Part shown: positions 26,005-34,636 of the stretch, piece after piece
Layout: each line of letters begins with the position of its first letter
Position numbering within the stretch: position 1 is the first letter of the stretch
Source of the DNA: Alphaproteobacteria bacterium bin52
GTDB taxonomy: Bacteria > Pseudomonadota > Alphaproteobacteria > Thalassobaculales > Thalassobaculaceae
Direction: 5' to 3'
DNA: 64,000 nucleotides
Assembly: GCA_002238645.1 (NCBI GenBank)
Contig: MPMT01000005.1
Location: 23,302 to 87,301, forward strand
Notes under the pieces: generated by a model
Seen by the model: the letters and a program-made list of their open reading frames with translations, nothing else
What the model was told of the DNA's origin: nothing
The model's database searches: none
Program-made: the position numbers and the translations under genes

Positions 26005-26663
26005 TGATGCAACTGCCTCGTTTGCCCGGTTCCCCTGGGACCACACTGCCCGTTCTCCTTTCCCGTATTGTACGCCGTCAGCGAATGAGCCTCGTTTTAT
26101 CGCAGGCAGGACCTGTCTGTCCCGCCAGTCAACGAACGCCCTCGGCGGATACGGCGCACTGCGGCGATTTCCCGGCTATTGGTCTGGCACTGACGATTCC
26201 ATCGCCATCGCTTTTGCTCCGCGATTCGTGCCCATGAGGCCTTTGCCGTGTCAATCGAAGGAAGCCGGCTGTCTCGACCGCGTGTTCTCCTCCTACGACA
26301 ATCCGCGTCGAGCGATGCACGCCGTCGCATCCGTTCTCGACTGTCCACGTTTGCGATCGACAACCCGTTGGTTCAGCACCAATGTCACGTTAGGCGTCGG
26401 CTCGTACTCCTTCCGTCCTCCTCAGGAATCCACTTGTTGCGTTGGTTGTCTTCGCGGTTAAGGGGGTTTACTTTGCCTCCACGGCGTCGTGCGTGGCGAG
26501 TCGCGCTGCAAGCGCTCAAAACGGAGCCTCCCCTTCCGTCGTGGAGCTGCGGCGATATCGGGGGGCATACGTGTCACTAACGGAACGCGGTGCCACTCCT
26601 GCGCAGCGCCTTCGCCGCAGACCTGACCGAATTCGCGACCCCTTCGCTCCCGGTAGCCACCAC
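26005..26663. other. Region upstream of the restriction operon
   Basis: About 660 bp without a recognisable gene. Long open frames occur on both strands but show no known domain and no credible start site. The part nearest 26004 should hold the promoter of the hsd operon. Composition is less GC-rich than the core genome, as in the rest of the island. Confidence 0.35.
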
Positions 26664-27017
26664 ATGTGGGCGCGATTGGTGGTTGTCGACAGTGAAGGGC
26701 GCGAGATGTTCGAGCCCCAGACGATGGAGACGTCTTACCACCTACGTCACACCGACCGCGATCCCGACGTAGGGATGGTTACTTCCATCTGGCGTGGTAT
26801 GCATGCGCAACCCGTCATGACCGTCAACAACAAGGTCTATCCTGTGACGTTGAAGGAGGGAGGGTGGTTGAGGGTTGCCCATGTCTTCGCTGATGTTGGG
26901 CAACGAGAATTCGAGAGGGAGTGGTTCGCTGCGCTCGCGCGGGGTCGAGGTATTCGTTGCTCGCTCGCTTGGAGACCACCGATGCGAGGTCGGCCGCGAA
27001 GTCCGCTTCTGCGATAG
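26664..27017 (+). CDS. Possible hypothetical protein or fragment
   Basis: A 117-residue frame whose middle looks like folded protein: WARLVVVDSEGREMF, DVGMVTSIWRGMHAQPVMTV, YPVTLKEGGWLRVAHVF. The frame is open well upstream of this ATG, so it may be the 3' remnant of a longer gene. Its last 83 bases lie opposite the DUF499 remnant and are probably not original. No family is recognised and no ribosome site is visible. Confidence 0.2.
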   Translation: MWARLVVVDSEGREMFEPQTMETSYHLRHTDRDPDVGMVTSIWRGMHAQPVMTVNNKVYPVTLKEGGWLRVAHVFADVGQREFEREWFAALARGRGIRCSLAWRPPMRGRPRSPLLR

Positions 27018-27075
27018 CGCCTTGGAGGACGTCCTTCCTTGGGCGGCAGGTCTCAAAAATTGTCGGAATCGTCAT
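26935..27075 (-). pseudogene. DUF499 anti-phage-associated ATPase, N-terminal fragment
   Basis: From ATG 27075 (with GGAAAGGAAACC upstream) the reading is TIPTIFETCRPRKDVL, GAIAEADFAADLASVV and NEYLDPAR, which I recognise as the conserved start of DUF499-domain proteins, large AAA-like ATPases (about 1,000 residues) found with DUF1156 and DUF3780 genes in phage-defence loci. After residue 47 the similarity stops abruptly and the frame continues into unrelated sequence before ending. More than 90 percent of the gene is therefore lost. It lies in the same orientation as, and just upstream of, the type I operon, which suggests that the restriction genes replaced or deleted a larger defence system. 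Confidence 0.6.
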
Positions 27076-27216
27076 GGTTTCCTTTCCGTTGAGAGCCATC
27101 GTGCAGAGGGCACGTCACACAGTTTACTCTCTGCGGCTTCTCGCCATCTCCGATTCTGGCGCAAGCCTCGGTCCCATTGGTCCGGACGCCGCTGTCGGCC
27201 TGCTGTTCCGTCCCTC

Positions 27217-27597
27217 TCAAGGCCGTTTGATGTACACGATCAGGGACTGGATACCGAGCTGCTTCCACGCCCCCTTCCGATAGCGGGGTCGACTTCGCAG
27301 GTTCCCGATCACGTTCGACGTCGCGGACATCTTGCCGGCTTCCCAGCGCCGCACCACGGTCCGCCCGTCCCGATGGTGTTCGACAATCCAGGCGCGCTTC
27401 TCGCGCATCAGCGCCTCGCGGAACGCCTTTGTCGGTGACGGGTCCAGGGTGATGGGGAGCACGTCTTCCTCGTTCGCGTGTCGTACCTCCTCTGGAGGTT
27501 CTCCCGGGCCGTCGTCGTCGCGTTCCAGCGCCACGGGCAGCAGGCTTCTCCGCTTGCCCTCTGCCCGGCCGATGGTACACGGTGGCGGTGCGACCAC
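27217..27597 (-). CDS. Conserved-looking small protein upstream of the DUF499 remnant
   Basis: A frame of up to 126 residues from GTG at 27597; the true start is uncertain because the frame continues upstream opposite dtd. The C-terminal half is convincing: [59 protein letters not shown]. Basic and Trp-rich, it could bind nucleic acid, but I recognise no family. It reads in the same direction as the DUF499 fragment, 141 bp away, so both may be relics of one defence operon. Confidence 0.45.
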   Translation of the reverse strand: MVAPPPCTIGRAEGKRRSLLPVALERDDDGPGEPPEEVRHANEEDVLPITLDPSPTKAFREALMREKRAWIVEHHRDGRTVVRRWEAGKMSATSNVIGNLRSRPRYRKGAWKQLGIQSLIVYIKRP

Positions 27598-27649
27598 AAT
27601 CGGGCGGGAGATCGAGCGTGGCCAACGTGACGGTGTCGAGAGAGGTTCC

Positions 27650-28093
27650 ATGAGGGCGCTCATCCAGCGGGTCGCAGAGGCCCGCGTCGACATCGCCGGC
27701 GAGACGGTGGGCGCGGTCGGCAACGGCATGCTGGTCCTCGTATGCGCAATGCAGGGCGACGGCGACGAGCAGGCGCAACTCCTCGCGCGCAAGGTCGCCA
27801 ACCTCCGCATCTTCGAGAGCGAGCCCGGCAAGATGAACCTCTCGATCCTGAAGAGCAGCGGGTCGGCGCTGGTCGTCAGCCAGTTCACGCTTGCCGCCGA
27901 CACGAGCCGCGGCAACCGGCCGGGCTTCTCCTACGCTGCGCCGCCGGATGAGGGCGAGCGCCTCTACGAGCTTTTCAAGGCCTCCCTCGCCGGGCACGGC
28001 GTGCCTGTCGCCGCCGGCTGTTTCGGCGAGGTGATGCAGGTCAACCTCGTCAACGACGGCCCGGTCACGATCTGGATCGATACGGCGGGATAG
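27650..28093 (+). CDS. dtd: D-aminoacyl-tRNA deacylase
   Basis: A 147-residue DTD, which removes D-amino acids (and glycine mischarged on tRNA-Ala) from tRNAs in the cytoplasm. The signature segments are present: [15 protein letters not shown] at the start, [16 protein letters not shown], the catalytic [17 protein letters not shown] (the SQFTL motif, about residues 83-87) and the cross-subunit Gly-cis-Pro motif NDGPVT near residue 137. The ATG at 27650 follows GAGAGAGGTTCC. The full length and intact motifs show a working housekeeping gene at the right edge of the island. Confidence 0.95.
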   Translation: MRALIQRVAEARVDIAGETVGAVGNGMLVLVCAMQGDGDEQAQLLARKVANLRIFESEPGKMNLSILKSSGSALVVSQFTLAADTSRGNRPGFSYAAPPDEGERLYELFKASLAGHGVPVAAGCFGEVMQVNLVNDGPVTIWIDTAG

Positions 28094-28719
28094 CACGCGT
28101 CCTTTGGCAGGTCACGGGAAGGCACGCTTGAATCCCGGCTCGTCCGGCATGCGGTCCCCAACAAAACCCCGCCAAGGCCTTGCTGCGAGCCCGGCGAGGA
28201 GCAATTGACATGCTTCACGGGACTCGCGGCTGCGAACAGTCAAGCCCGCACGCCGCAGACCTTGACAGTCCCGGGGTCCGTGCCGGCGCTCCGCTCGCGT
28301 TCGAGCACCGAGGGCCCCGGCGCTGGTCCGTCGAGCCGTCGGCGACCTCGCGCCAGCACGCCGGTGTCCGCTCGATCATCTTCGTCTCCATGGTCCTGTG
28401 TGGTAACTCGCGCCGCACCTCTCAAGTGCCTTCGAACGCGGCTAGGCGCTCGGCGGTGACGCCCTGCGGCCGAAAGCACGGCCTGGCCGGGGCGTCGTTG
28501 ACCGGCTTCGCCCGATCGCGCACGCGGCTGATCTCGACACAGAGATTCTTCCGGATCGTGAGCGGATGCCGCGCTTCCGACGCTACGGCGAGGACATCGG
28601 GCGGATCGCACCCGGTCCCCCGCGACAGGCACGGGACCTGCTCCCGGGTACCCGTTCAGCCGTGACTGACCCGCGAGTGTGGGAACAATCCCGGCCTGGA
28701 GATGACGCGGGAACGCCGG
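28094..28719. other. Intergenic region with a possible gene remnant
   Basis: 626 bp with no intact gene. On the minus strand a frame from 28655 to a stop at 28422 reads REQVPCLSRGTGCDPPDVLA and, later, LTIRKNLCVEISRVRDRAKP and GVTAERLAAFEGT. It has no start codon in a sensible place and no known family, so it is probably a decayed 3' gene end. The rest holds nothing I can identify. Confidence 0.3.
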
Positions 28720-29973
28720 TTACAGGGCCGGCTGCGCAGGCGCAGGCCGGTTCGTTCGGGAATGGCCAGCCTGCACGCGCTCCGGTCGCATGCCGGTATC
28801 GGCAAGTGCTGCCATGATGCGTTCCACGTGGTTCGCATCCCGGGTCTCCAGCACGAACTCGACCTCGACCAGCTTGACCGGCACATCCTCGAACCAGAGC
28901 TGGTGGTGGACGTCGACGATGTTGCCGCCGGCCTTCGCAATGACCTGGGCCGCACGGGCCAGGGCGCCTGGCTGATCCGCGGTCTGGACCCGGATCCGGA
29001 CCAGTCGGCCGCTTCGAACAAGTCCGCGCATCAGCACCGAGGACAGCAGCCTCGAATCGATGTTGCCTCCCGAAACCACCAGGCCGGCCCTCTGACCGGC
29101 AAATCGTTCCGGTTCGCTCAGCACGGCCGCAAGCGACGCCGCGCCGGCCCCTTCCACCACCTGCTTCTCGATCTCGGCCATGAGCTGCACCGCGTGCTCG
29201 AGCCGGGCCTCGCTCACCAGCACGATGTCCTCGACCAGCTGACGGACGACCGGCATGGTGTTCACGCCGGGACGCTTGACCGCGATCCCTTCCGCAATCG
29301 TCGGCCCTGCAGTCGGCAGCGACCAGCCCCTGAGCCCGTGGTGCATGGAGGGGTAGCTCTCGACCTCGACCCCGATGATGCGGATGCCGGGTTTGAGAGC
29401 CTTCGCCGCCACGGCGATGCCGGCGATCAGGCCGCCGCCGCCGATCGGGACAACGAGGCAGTCAAGATCGGGAACCGCCCGCAGCATCTCCAGCCCGACC
29501 GTCCCTTGGCCCGCTATGATCCTCGGGTCGTCGTAGGGATGCACGACCGTCAGGCCGTCGGCTTCGGCGCGCTCCTGCACGAAGGCTTCACCCTCCGAGA
29601 CCGAGTCTCCGTGCAGGATGACGGTCGCACCGAGCAGCTCGGTCGAGCCGATCTTGCCGAACGGCGTCGAGACCGGCATGACGATGGTCGACGGCACCCC
29701 CATCTGCCTGGCGCGGTACGCGACACCCTGGGCGTGGTTCCCGGCCGAGAGCGCGATGACGCCCCGCTCCCGCTGCGGCGCGGTGAGGTCGGCCAGCCGC
29801 ACCAGGGCTCCGCGGTCCTTGAAGGACGCGGTGAACTGCCGGTTCTCGAACTTGAGGAACACCGAGGCCCCGGTGATTTCGCTCAAGGTCACCGAATGCT
29901 CGAACGGCGTGCGCACCACCTTGCCGTCCAGCATGCGGCCGGCGGCCTCGATATCGGACAGTGTCAGGATCAT
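28720..29973 (-). CDS. ilvA: Threonine ammonia-lyase with C-terminal ACT domain
   Basis: A 417-residue fold-type-II PLP enzyme that deaminates threonine (or serine) to 2-oxobutyrate. The PLP Lys52 is in TASFKDRGALVRL, the phosphate-binding glycine loop is IGGGGLIAG near residue 177, and SAGNHAQGVA binds the substrate carboxylate. Residues from about 325 form a single ACT-like domain (IRVQTADQPGALARAAQVI), the size typical of the catabolic/short IlvA type rather than the two-ACT biosynthetic form. ATG at 29973 overlaps the acylase stop by four bases, so it is translationally coupled to it. Confidence 0.88.
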   Translation of the reverse strand: MILTLSDIEAAGRMLDGKVVRTPFEHSVTLSEITGASVFLKFENRQFTASFKDRGALVRLADLTAPQRERGVIALSAGNHAQGVAYRARQMGVPSTIVMPVSTPFGKIGSTELLGATVILHGDSVSEGEAFVQERAEADGLTVVHPYDDPRIIAGQGTVGLEMLRAVPDLDCLVVPIGGGGLIAGIAVAAKALKPGIRIIGVEVESYPSMHHGLRGWSLPTAGPTIAEGIAVKRPGVNTMPVVRQLVEDIVLVSEARLEHAVQLMAEIEKQVVEGAGAASLAAVLSEPERFAGQRAGLVVSGGNIDSRLLSSVLMRGLVRSGRLVRIRVQTADQPGALARAAQVIAKAGGNIVDVHHQLWFEDVPVKLVEVEFVLETRDANHVERIMAALADTGMRPERVQAGHSRTNRPAPAQPAL

Positions 29974-32144
29974 TCGGGTTCGATCACCAGCCTGTGGATG
30001 GGAGCCGTCGTACCCGCCAGTACCAACGGATCACCGTCGCGCCAGCGCGTCATGAGATCGGCGTACCAGCGGGAGAACGGATTCCCGGACTGGCCCGGCG
30101 TGACGATGAACTCGGACCGATCAAGGTCATCGAGGGTGTAGATGGCGCGATACCCCGCTCCGTGCACGTGGCGGAACGGATGGGCCTCGTCGGAAAACCG
30201 CACGCCGCCGCGGTTGACGGTATCCGGCCCGCCGTCGGTCGGAATTTCCCGTTCGATCATTGAACGCAGCAGCGGGATGCGTCCGGCGAACGGGTGGGAA
30301 AACCGCGCTGCGTGGGCCTTGCCCCACACCGGCCTGTCCGACCCGTAGCGGTCCCCGATCATGCTCCGGGCACGCGCGAGCGCATCGCGGATGCGGTCCT
30401 CACAGTTCTCGATACCGGGTGTCGAGATGACGTCGCACCATTCCGGCCGCCGGGTGAGCACGTGAACCAGGGCCTGCGGCCGGTAGCGCCACCACGACGA
30501 GAACCGGGGCCCGAGCTCGTCGGCGAAGATGCCTCGCAGCAGTTCCCTGACCCACGTGATGTAGAGCAGCGGCTCATGCCTGTCGCGATCCATGGTTCCG
30601 TCCCAGGCGGCGAGTTCGGGAACCGGAGCCGCGCCGAGCAGGTGCGGCAGGACCATCCGGGCCGAAAGCGACACGCTGTCCATCTGGATTGACCGGTGGT
30701 CGGCCCCCTTCGCGAGCAGCATGGCGATGCGCCGCGCCCGCCAGGGCGGCCGCCAGTCCCGGCCGAGGAAGTACGGGTAGTCCGGCCCGACCATGCGGTT
30801 GTTGGCATTGAGCAGCCGGCCGGAGGGGGGATCCACCACGCGCGGCAGTTCGTCGTAGGGGATCATCCGTTCCCAGCTGCGCCGCGCCGACGGCACGAGG
30901 CCGCCCGGCTGCTCGCGCAGCGGGACACGCGCCGGCGATATCATCCCGATCCGCCCGTGCCGGTCGGCGTAGGCGACATTCTGATGCGGGGAGTGGAACG
31001 ATGCGAGCGCAGCCTCGAACCCGGCCCACGAGGTCGCGCGGTTCACCTGCGCCAGTGCCTCGACGGTCCGGTCGTTGCCGAGGAAGATCGGGCTCTCGAG
31101 CGACCAGCCCTCCGGGTACCGGTCCGACAGGTCGGACAGCACCACCCCGGATGCCGTCTCCCGCACCACCAGCGTTTCGGGTTCACCCCATCGCACATTG
31201 ATGGTCTCGGTTCGTGTCGAGAGCACCTCGGGTTCGCGCACCAGGTCCGCCATGTCGGTTGCGGCGTTTGTCATGCCCCAGGCGATGGCGCCGTTGTGGC
31301 CGAGCACCATCATCGGCACTCCCGGCGCCGTGGCGCCGGCGAGGACATCGGCGCCCACCTCGATCCGGGCCAGGTACCAGATGCCGGGGATCGACAGTCC
31401 CAGGTGCGGATCATTGGCAAGCACCGGGGGTGACCGCACGGCCCACAGGTTCGATCCTCCGGTTCCCACCGGGGCGACGGCGTCCGGCGGGTCGCCACCG
31501 ACGTCTTCCGGCCAGAGGTCTTCGAGCTGTTCCGGGCTCAGCTGTTCGGCAAGCCTGCCGCGCAGCAGCTCGGTGCGCCAGTTTCCAAGCAGTTGCAGGG
31601 CCATCATCCGTCCCCACAGCAGCGAGTCGGCAACCTGCCACGGTTCAGGATCGTACAGCAGCAGTTCGAGCAGCCATGGCAGCGCGCCGTCATGGCTGGT
31701 CCGCCAGGCGTTGACACCGGCCGCGTAGGCTTCGAGCTCGGCGCGCAGTCGCGGCGAAAGCGTCCGTTCCTGCTCACGTGCCTGGCGATGGAGGCCGAGA
31801 CCCCGGAAGAAGCGGTCGAGCGGAACTCCGCTGGCACCGACAAGCTCGGCCATGCGACCGGCACCGGTCCTGCGCATCATCTCCATCTGCCCGAACCGGT
31901 CCTGCGCATGCGCGAAGCCGAGGCCGAAGGCGGCATCGGCACGGGTCCCGGCCCTGACGGTCACCACACCGTGGGCGTCACGCAGGATCTCGACCCGCCC
32001 GCCCGGGCCCTGGAGACTCACCTGCCCGTCGAGCTGCGGCAGGGACGTACGAAGCCACAGCAACCCGCCACCGATCCCCGCGGCGAGCACCATCACGCCC
32101 GCTGCAAGTCCGATGACGCAGTAACGCAGCAGGCGACGCGTCAT
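29970..32144 (-). CDS. Penicillin acylase-family amidase
   Basis: A 724-residue Ntn-hydrolase proenzyme. An N-terminal hydrophobic segment (CVIGLAAGVMVLAAGIGGGLL, residues 9-29) is a signal peptide or anchor, so the enzyme acts in the periplasm. The alpha subunit begins after it (RDAHGVVTVRAGTRADAAFG, residues 55-74, and the FAHAQDR segment); autocatalytic cleavage should occur before Ser231 in GTGGSNLWAV, which becomes the N-terminal nucleophile of the beta subunit. Family members hydrolyse acyl-homoserine lactones, penicillins or other N-acyl amides. ATG at 32144 was preferred over GTG at 32147. Its stop overlaps the threonine lyase start. Confidence 0.85.
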   Translation of the reverse strand: MTRRLLRYCVIGLAAGVMVLAAGIGGGLLWLRTSLPQLDGQVSLQGPGGRVEILRDAHGVVTVRAGTRADAAFGLGFAHAQDRFGQMEMMRRTGAGRMAELVGASGVPLDRFFRGLGLHRQAREQERTLSPRLRAELEAYAAGVNAWRTSHDGALPWLLELLLYDPEPWQVADSLLWGRMMALQLLGNWRTELLRGRLAEQLSPEQLEDLWPEDVGGDPPDAVAPVGTGGSNLWAVRSPPVLANDPHLGLSIPGIWYLARIEVGADVLAGATAPGVPMMVLGHNGAIAWGMTNAATDMADLVREPEVLSTRTETINVRWGEPETLVVRETASGVVLSDLSDRYPEGWSLESPIFLGNDRTVEALAQVNRATSWAGFEAALASFHSPHQNVAYADRHGRIGMISPARVPLREQPGGLVPSARRSWERMIPYDELPRVVDPPSGRLLNANNRMVGPDYPYFLGRDWRPPWRARRIAMLLAKGADHRSIQMDSVSLSARMVLPHLLGAAPVPELAAWDGTMDRDRHEPLLYITWVRELLRGIFADELGPRFSSWWRYRPQALVHVLTRRPEWCDVISTPGIENCEDRIRDALARARSMIGDRYGSDRPVWGKAHAARFSHPFAGRIPLLRSMIEREIPTDGGPDTVNRGGVRFSDEAHPFRHVHGAGYRAIYTLDDLDRSEFIVTPGQSGNPFSRWYADLMTRWRDGDPLVLAGTTAPIHRLVIEPE

Positions 32145-32195
32145 CACCGCGTGACTGGGACAGGCCCCGGGCGCGCCCGCGACGTTATGGCGCGT

Positions 32196-33356
32196 CTACT
32201 CGGCCGCATGTCCGAGCTCTTCAAGGATCCGCGCCCGGTCCTGGTCGACGTCCGGAGCGCTCGGCCTGCTGCGCGGATCCTCGAACCCGGAAATCTTGAT
32301 CGGGCTTCCGGCCACGCGCAGGTGTCCGGCCGTCGGATCGTCGACGTCAATCACCATGTTGCGGGGTTCGATCTGCGGGTGTTCGAGCACGGTGCTGATC
32401 GAGTTGATCCCGCTCGCCGGGATCCCGGCCGGGTCAAGCAGCGCCAGCCAGTCCGCGGTGTCGCGCCCCTTCAGGATGCCCTCGATCTCGACTTCCAGCG
32501 TCTGCTGGTTCTCGTTGCGCAGGTTGTTGGAGGCATACCGCGGGTCCGCGGCCAGGTCCGCCCGCTCGAGGATGTCGCAGAACCGGGTGAACATGACGTC
32601 GTTGCCCGCGGCGACGATCATCCAGCCGTCCCTGGTGCGGAAGGTCTGGAACGGCGTGATCGAAGGATGCCGACCGCCCAGCGGGCCGGGCACCTCGCCG
32701 GTGGCGCTGTAGCGTGCGATCGCGTTCTCGCACAGCGCGACCTGGCAATCGAGCATGCCGATGTCGACCTTCCGGCCCCGGCCCGAGCCCTTGCGCTCGA
32801 ACAGCGCGGTCAGGATACCGATGGTGGTGAACAGCCCGGCCCCGATATCCCCGATGGACATGCCGATCCGTGTCGGTTCGCCGCCGGGCTGGCCGGTAAT
32901 TGACATGATGCCGCCCATCGCCTGCACCACCATGTCGTAGGCCGGGCGGGTCGAATGCGGCCCGGTATGCCCGAAACCGGAGCAGGCGGCATAGATCAGC
33001 GCCGGGTACCGGTTCTGCACGTCTTCCCAGCCGTAGCCGAGCTTCTCCATGGTCCCCGGCCGGAAATTCTCGATCACCACGTCGGCGCCCGCGAGCAACG
33101 CCTCGAAGATTCGCCGGTCCGACGCCTCCTTCAGGTTGAGCGCGATACTCTCCTTGCCGCGGTTGATCGAGATGAAATACGCGGACTTGCCGTTGACGAA
33201 CGGACCGTACTCGCGTGCATCGTCACCGCGACCCGGTGTTTCGACCTTGATCACGCGGGCGCCGAGATCGGCCAGGATCATGGTGCAGTACGGGCCGGCG
33301 AGAACCCGTGTCAGGTCGATGACCGTGACACCAGCGAGCGGTCCGGTTGAGGTCAT
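32196..33356 (-). CDS. CaiB/BaiF-type family III CoA-transferase
   Basis: A 386-residue CoA-transferase of the CaiB/BaiF/formyl-CoA transferase family, which moves CoA between carboxylic acids through an aspartyl-CoA anhydride. The start GVTVIDLTRVLAGPYCTMIL and ADLGARVIKVETPGRGDDAR are family hallmarks, and the catalytic Asp is likely in DIGMLDCQVA near residue 197. GGRHPSITPFQTF is also typical. No substrate can be deduced. It is 29 bp from the SDR gene upstream (minus strand) and 51 bp from the acylase gene, so the run 34165 to 28720 is likely one operon of acyl and amino-acid breakdown. Confidence 0.85.
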   Translation of the reverse strand: MTSTGPLAGVTVIDLTRVLAGPYCTMILADLGARVIKVETPGRGDDAREYGPFVNGKSAYFISINRGKESIALNLKEASDRRIFEALLAGADVVIENFRPGTMEKLGYGWEDVQNRYPALIYAACSGFGHTGPHSTRPAYDMVVQAMGGIMSITGQPGGEPTRIGMSIGDIGAGLFTTIGILTALFERKGSGRGRKVDIGMLDCQVALCENAIARYSATGEVPGPLGGRHPSITPFQTFRTRDGWMIVAAGNDVMFTRFCDILERADLAADPRYASNNLRNENQQTLEVEIEGILKGRDTADWLALLDPAGIPASGINSISTVLEHPQIEPRNMVIDVDDPTAGHLRVAGSPIKISGFEDPRSRPSAPDVDQDRARILEELGHAAE

Positions 33357-33385
33357 GGCAGTTCCCTTCTGCTCGGATTGCGGTC

Positions 33386-34165
33386 TCAGAACGCGCTGTT
33401 GTAGAGGCCGCCGTCAAGCAGAAGACTCTGGCCGGTGATGTAGCCGGCCTGGCGGCTGCACAGGAAGGCCGCAGCCTCGCCGAACTCTTCGGGATCGCCG
33501 GCCCGGCGGGCCGGCACACCGGCAATCCGCTGCTCGTGAGCCTCCTCGTGGCTTATGCCGAGCTGTGCGGCGGCAGCATCAATGCCACCACGGTACCGGT
33601 CGGTGTCGAAGAACCCCGGCTGGATGTGGTTGATGGTGACGCCGCTTGATGCGACCGAGCGGCATACACCGGCGCAGAACGCGGTGAGCCCGGCCCGGGC
33701 CGCACTCGACAGGTCGAGCCCGAACACCGGCATCCGAACGGAAATCGAGGTGATGTTGAGTATGCGGCCGAACCCCCGTTCGGCCATACCGTCGACGACC
33801 CGCTGGATCATCTCGATCGGGGTCACCATGTTCCAGGTCACCCCGGTCAGCATCGAGTCGCGGTCGAGTTCCCTGAAGTCACGGTAGGGAGGACCGCCCG
33901 CGTTCGTGATCAGGATGTCGGGCTGCGGCGCGGCCGCGAACAGGGCGTCCTGACCGTCCCGGGTCGTGACATCCGCCGCAACCTCGCGGATCTCGGCTCC
34001 GGTGGCGGTACGGATCTCCGCGGCCGTGTGTGCAAGCCGCTCGGGGTCGATGCCGTTCACGACCACGATGCAGCCGGCACGGGCGAGCGACATGGCACAG
34101 GCTCGACCGAGCCCCCTGCTCGATCCGCAGACAATGGCGTGGCTGCCGGCAATTCCGAGATCCAT
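33386..34165 (-). CDS. Short-chain dehydrogenase/reductase lacking the canonical Tyr
   Basis: A 259-residue SDR. The cofactor motif is CGSSRGLGRA (residues 13-22) and the structural ITNAGGPP follows near residue 87. At the active site the usual YxxxK is replaced by LSSAARAGLTAF, with Ser in place of Tyr. This LS(N/S)AAR(A/S)GLTxF form defines a known subset annotated as 3-oxoacyl-ACP-reductase-like, so the change is a family trait and not damage. The Ser of TSISVRMP is retained. Its reaction is uncertain. ATG at 34165 starts at the first strand. First gene of the likely operon with the CoA-transferase and acylase. Confidence 0.8.
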   Translation of the reverse strand: MDLGIAGSHAIVCGSSRGLGRACAMSLARAGCIVVVNGIDPERLAHTAAEIRTATGAEIREVAADVTTRDGQDALFAAAPQPDILITNAGGPPYRDFRELDRDSMLTGVTWNMVTPIEMIQRVVDGMAERGFGRILNITSISVRMPVFGLDLSSAARAGLTAFCAGVCRSVASSGVTINHIQPGFFDTDRYRGGIDAAAAQLGISHEEAHEQRIAGVPARRAGDPEEFGEAAAFLCSRQAGYITGQSLLLDGGLYNSAF

Positions 34166-34636
34166 GGTCTGTCTCCGGGGTTATCCGATGTGCGGCGACA
34201 CAATGCGTTTCGAGCCTTCCCCCTGCAACCCAAACCTGCCCGCCCGCCCGAAGTCCGCCGGGCTGCACCGGACCGTCGCCGGCGCGATGCAGCCGGAAAC
34301 CGCGCCCGGACCCGCAGGATGCCGGGCCCGCGCCGGTTCCGGCCAGGCGGCACTCGCACCGCGTTCTGCGAAGCGAGGCTCCCGGGCCATGCGCGGCACG
34401 GGGACAGGTTCGCGGCCGCAATGGCGCAGGCCGGCGCAACCGGACGCGGCGGTGTCCGCCGGTTCACGCCGAACGGTCACGTCCGTACGAGCCACGGGCC
34501 GTCCGCCCGCGGGTACAGCGGGGACGCTGTCGGCGACAACGCGCCACCCGCCCGGACTCCGCCCCCGGGGATCCGGCAGTATCCGCGTGCCGCACTCGAA
34601 CCGGGCGGTGCCCGCGGTCCTGGCCACCGCTTAACG
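34166..34636. other. Non-coding stretch between SDR and heme A synthase genes
   Basis: 471 bp, uniformly GC-rich. Several open frames cross it on both strands, but all are Arg/Pro/Gly-rich shadows with no domain or start. I see no RNA or repeat. It probably includes the promoter of the SDR operon and the terminator of the heme A synthase gene. Confidence 0.45.

Noticed and set aside
34166..34636. Long overlapping frames in the region after the SDR gene.
   Set aside because: They are Arg/Pro-rich, lack ribosome sites and known domains, and cover several frames at once, as expected in GC-rich non-coding DNA.
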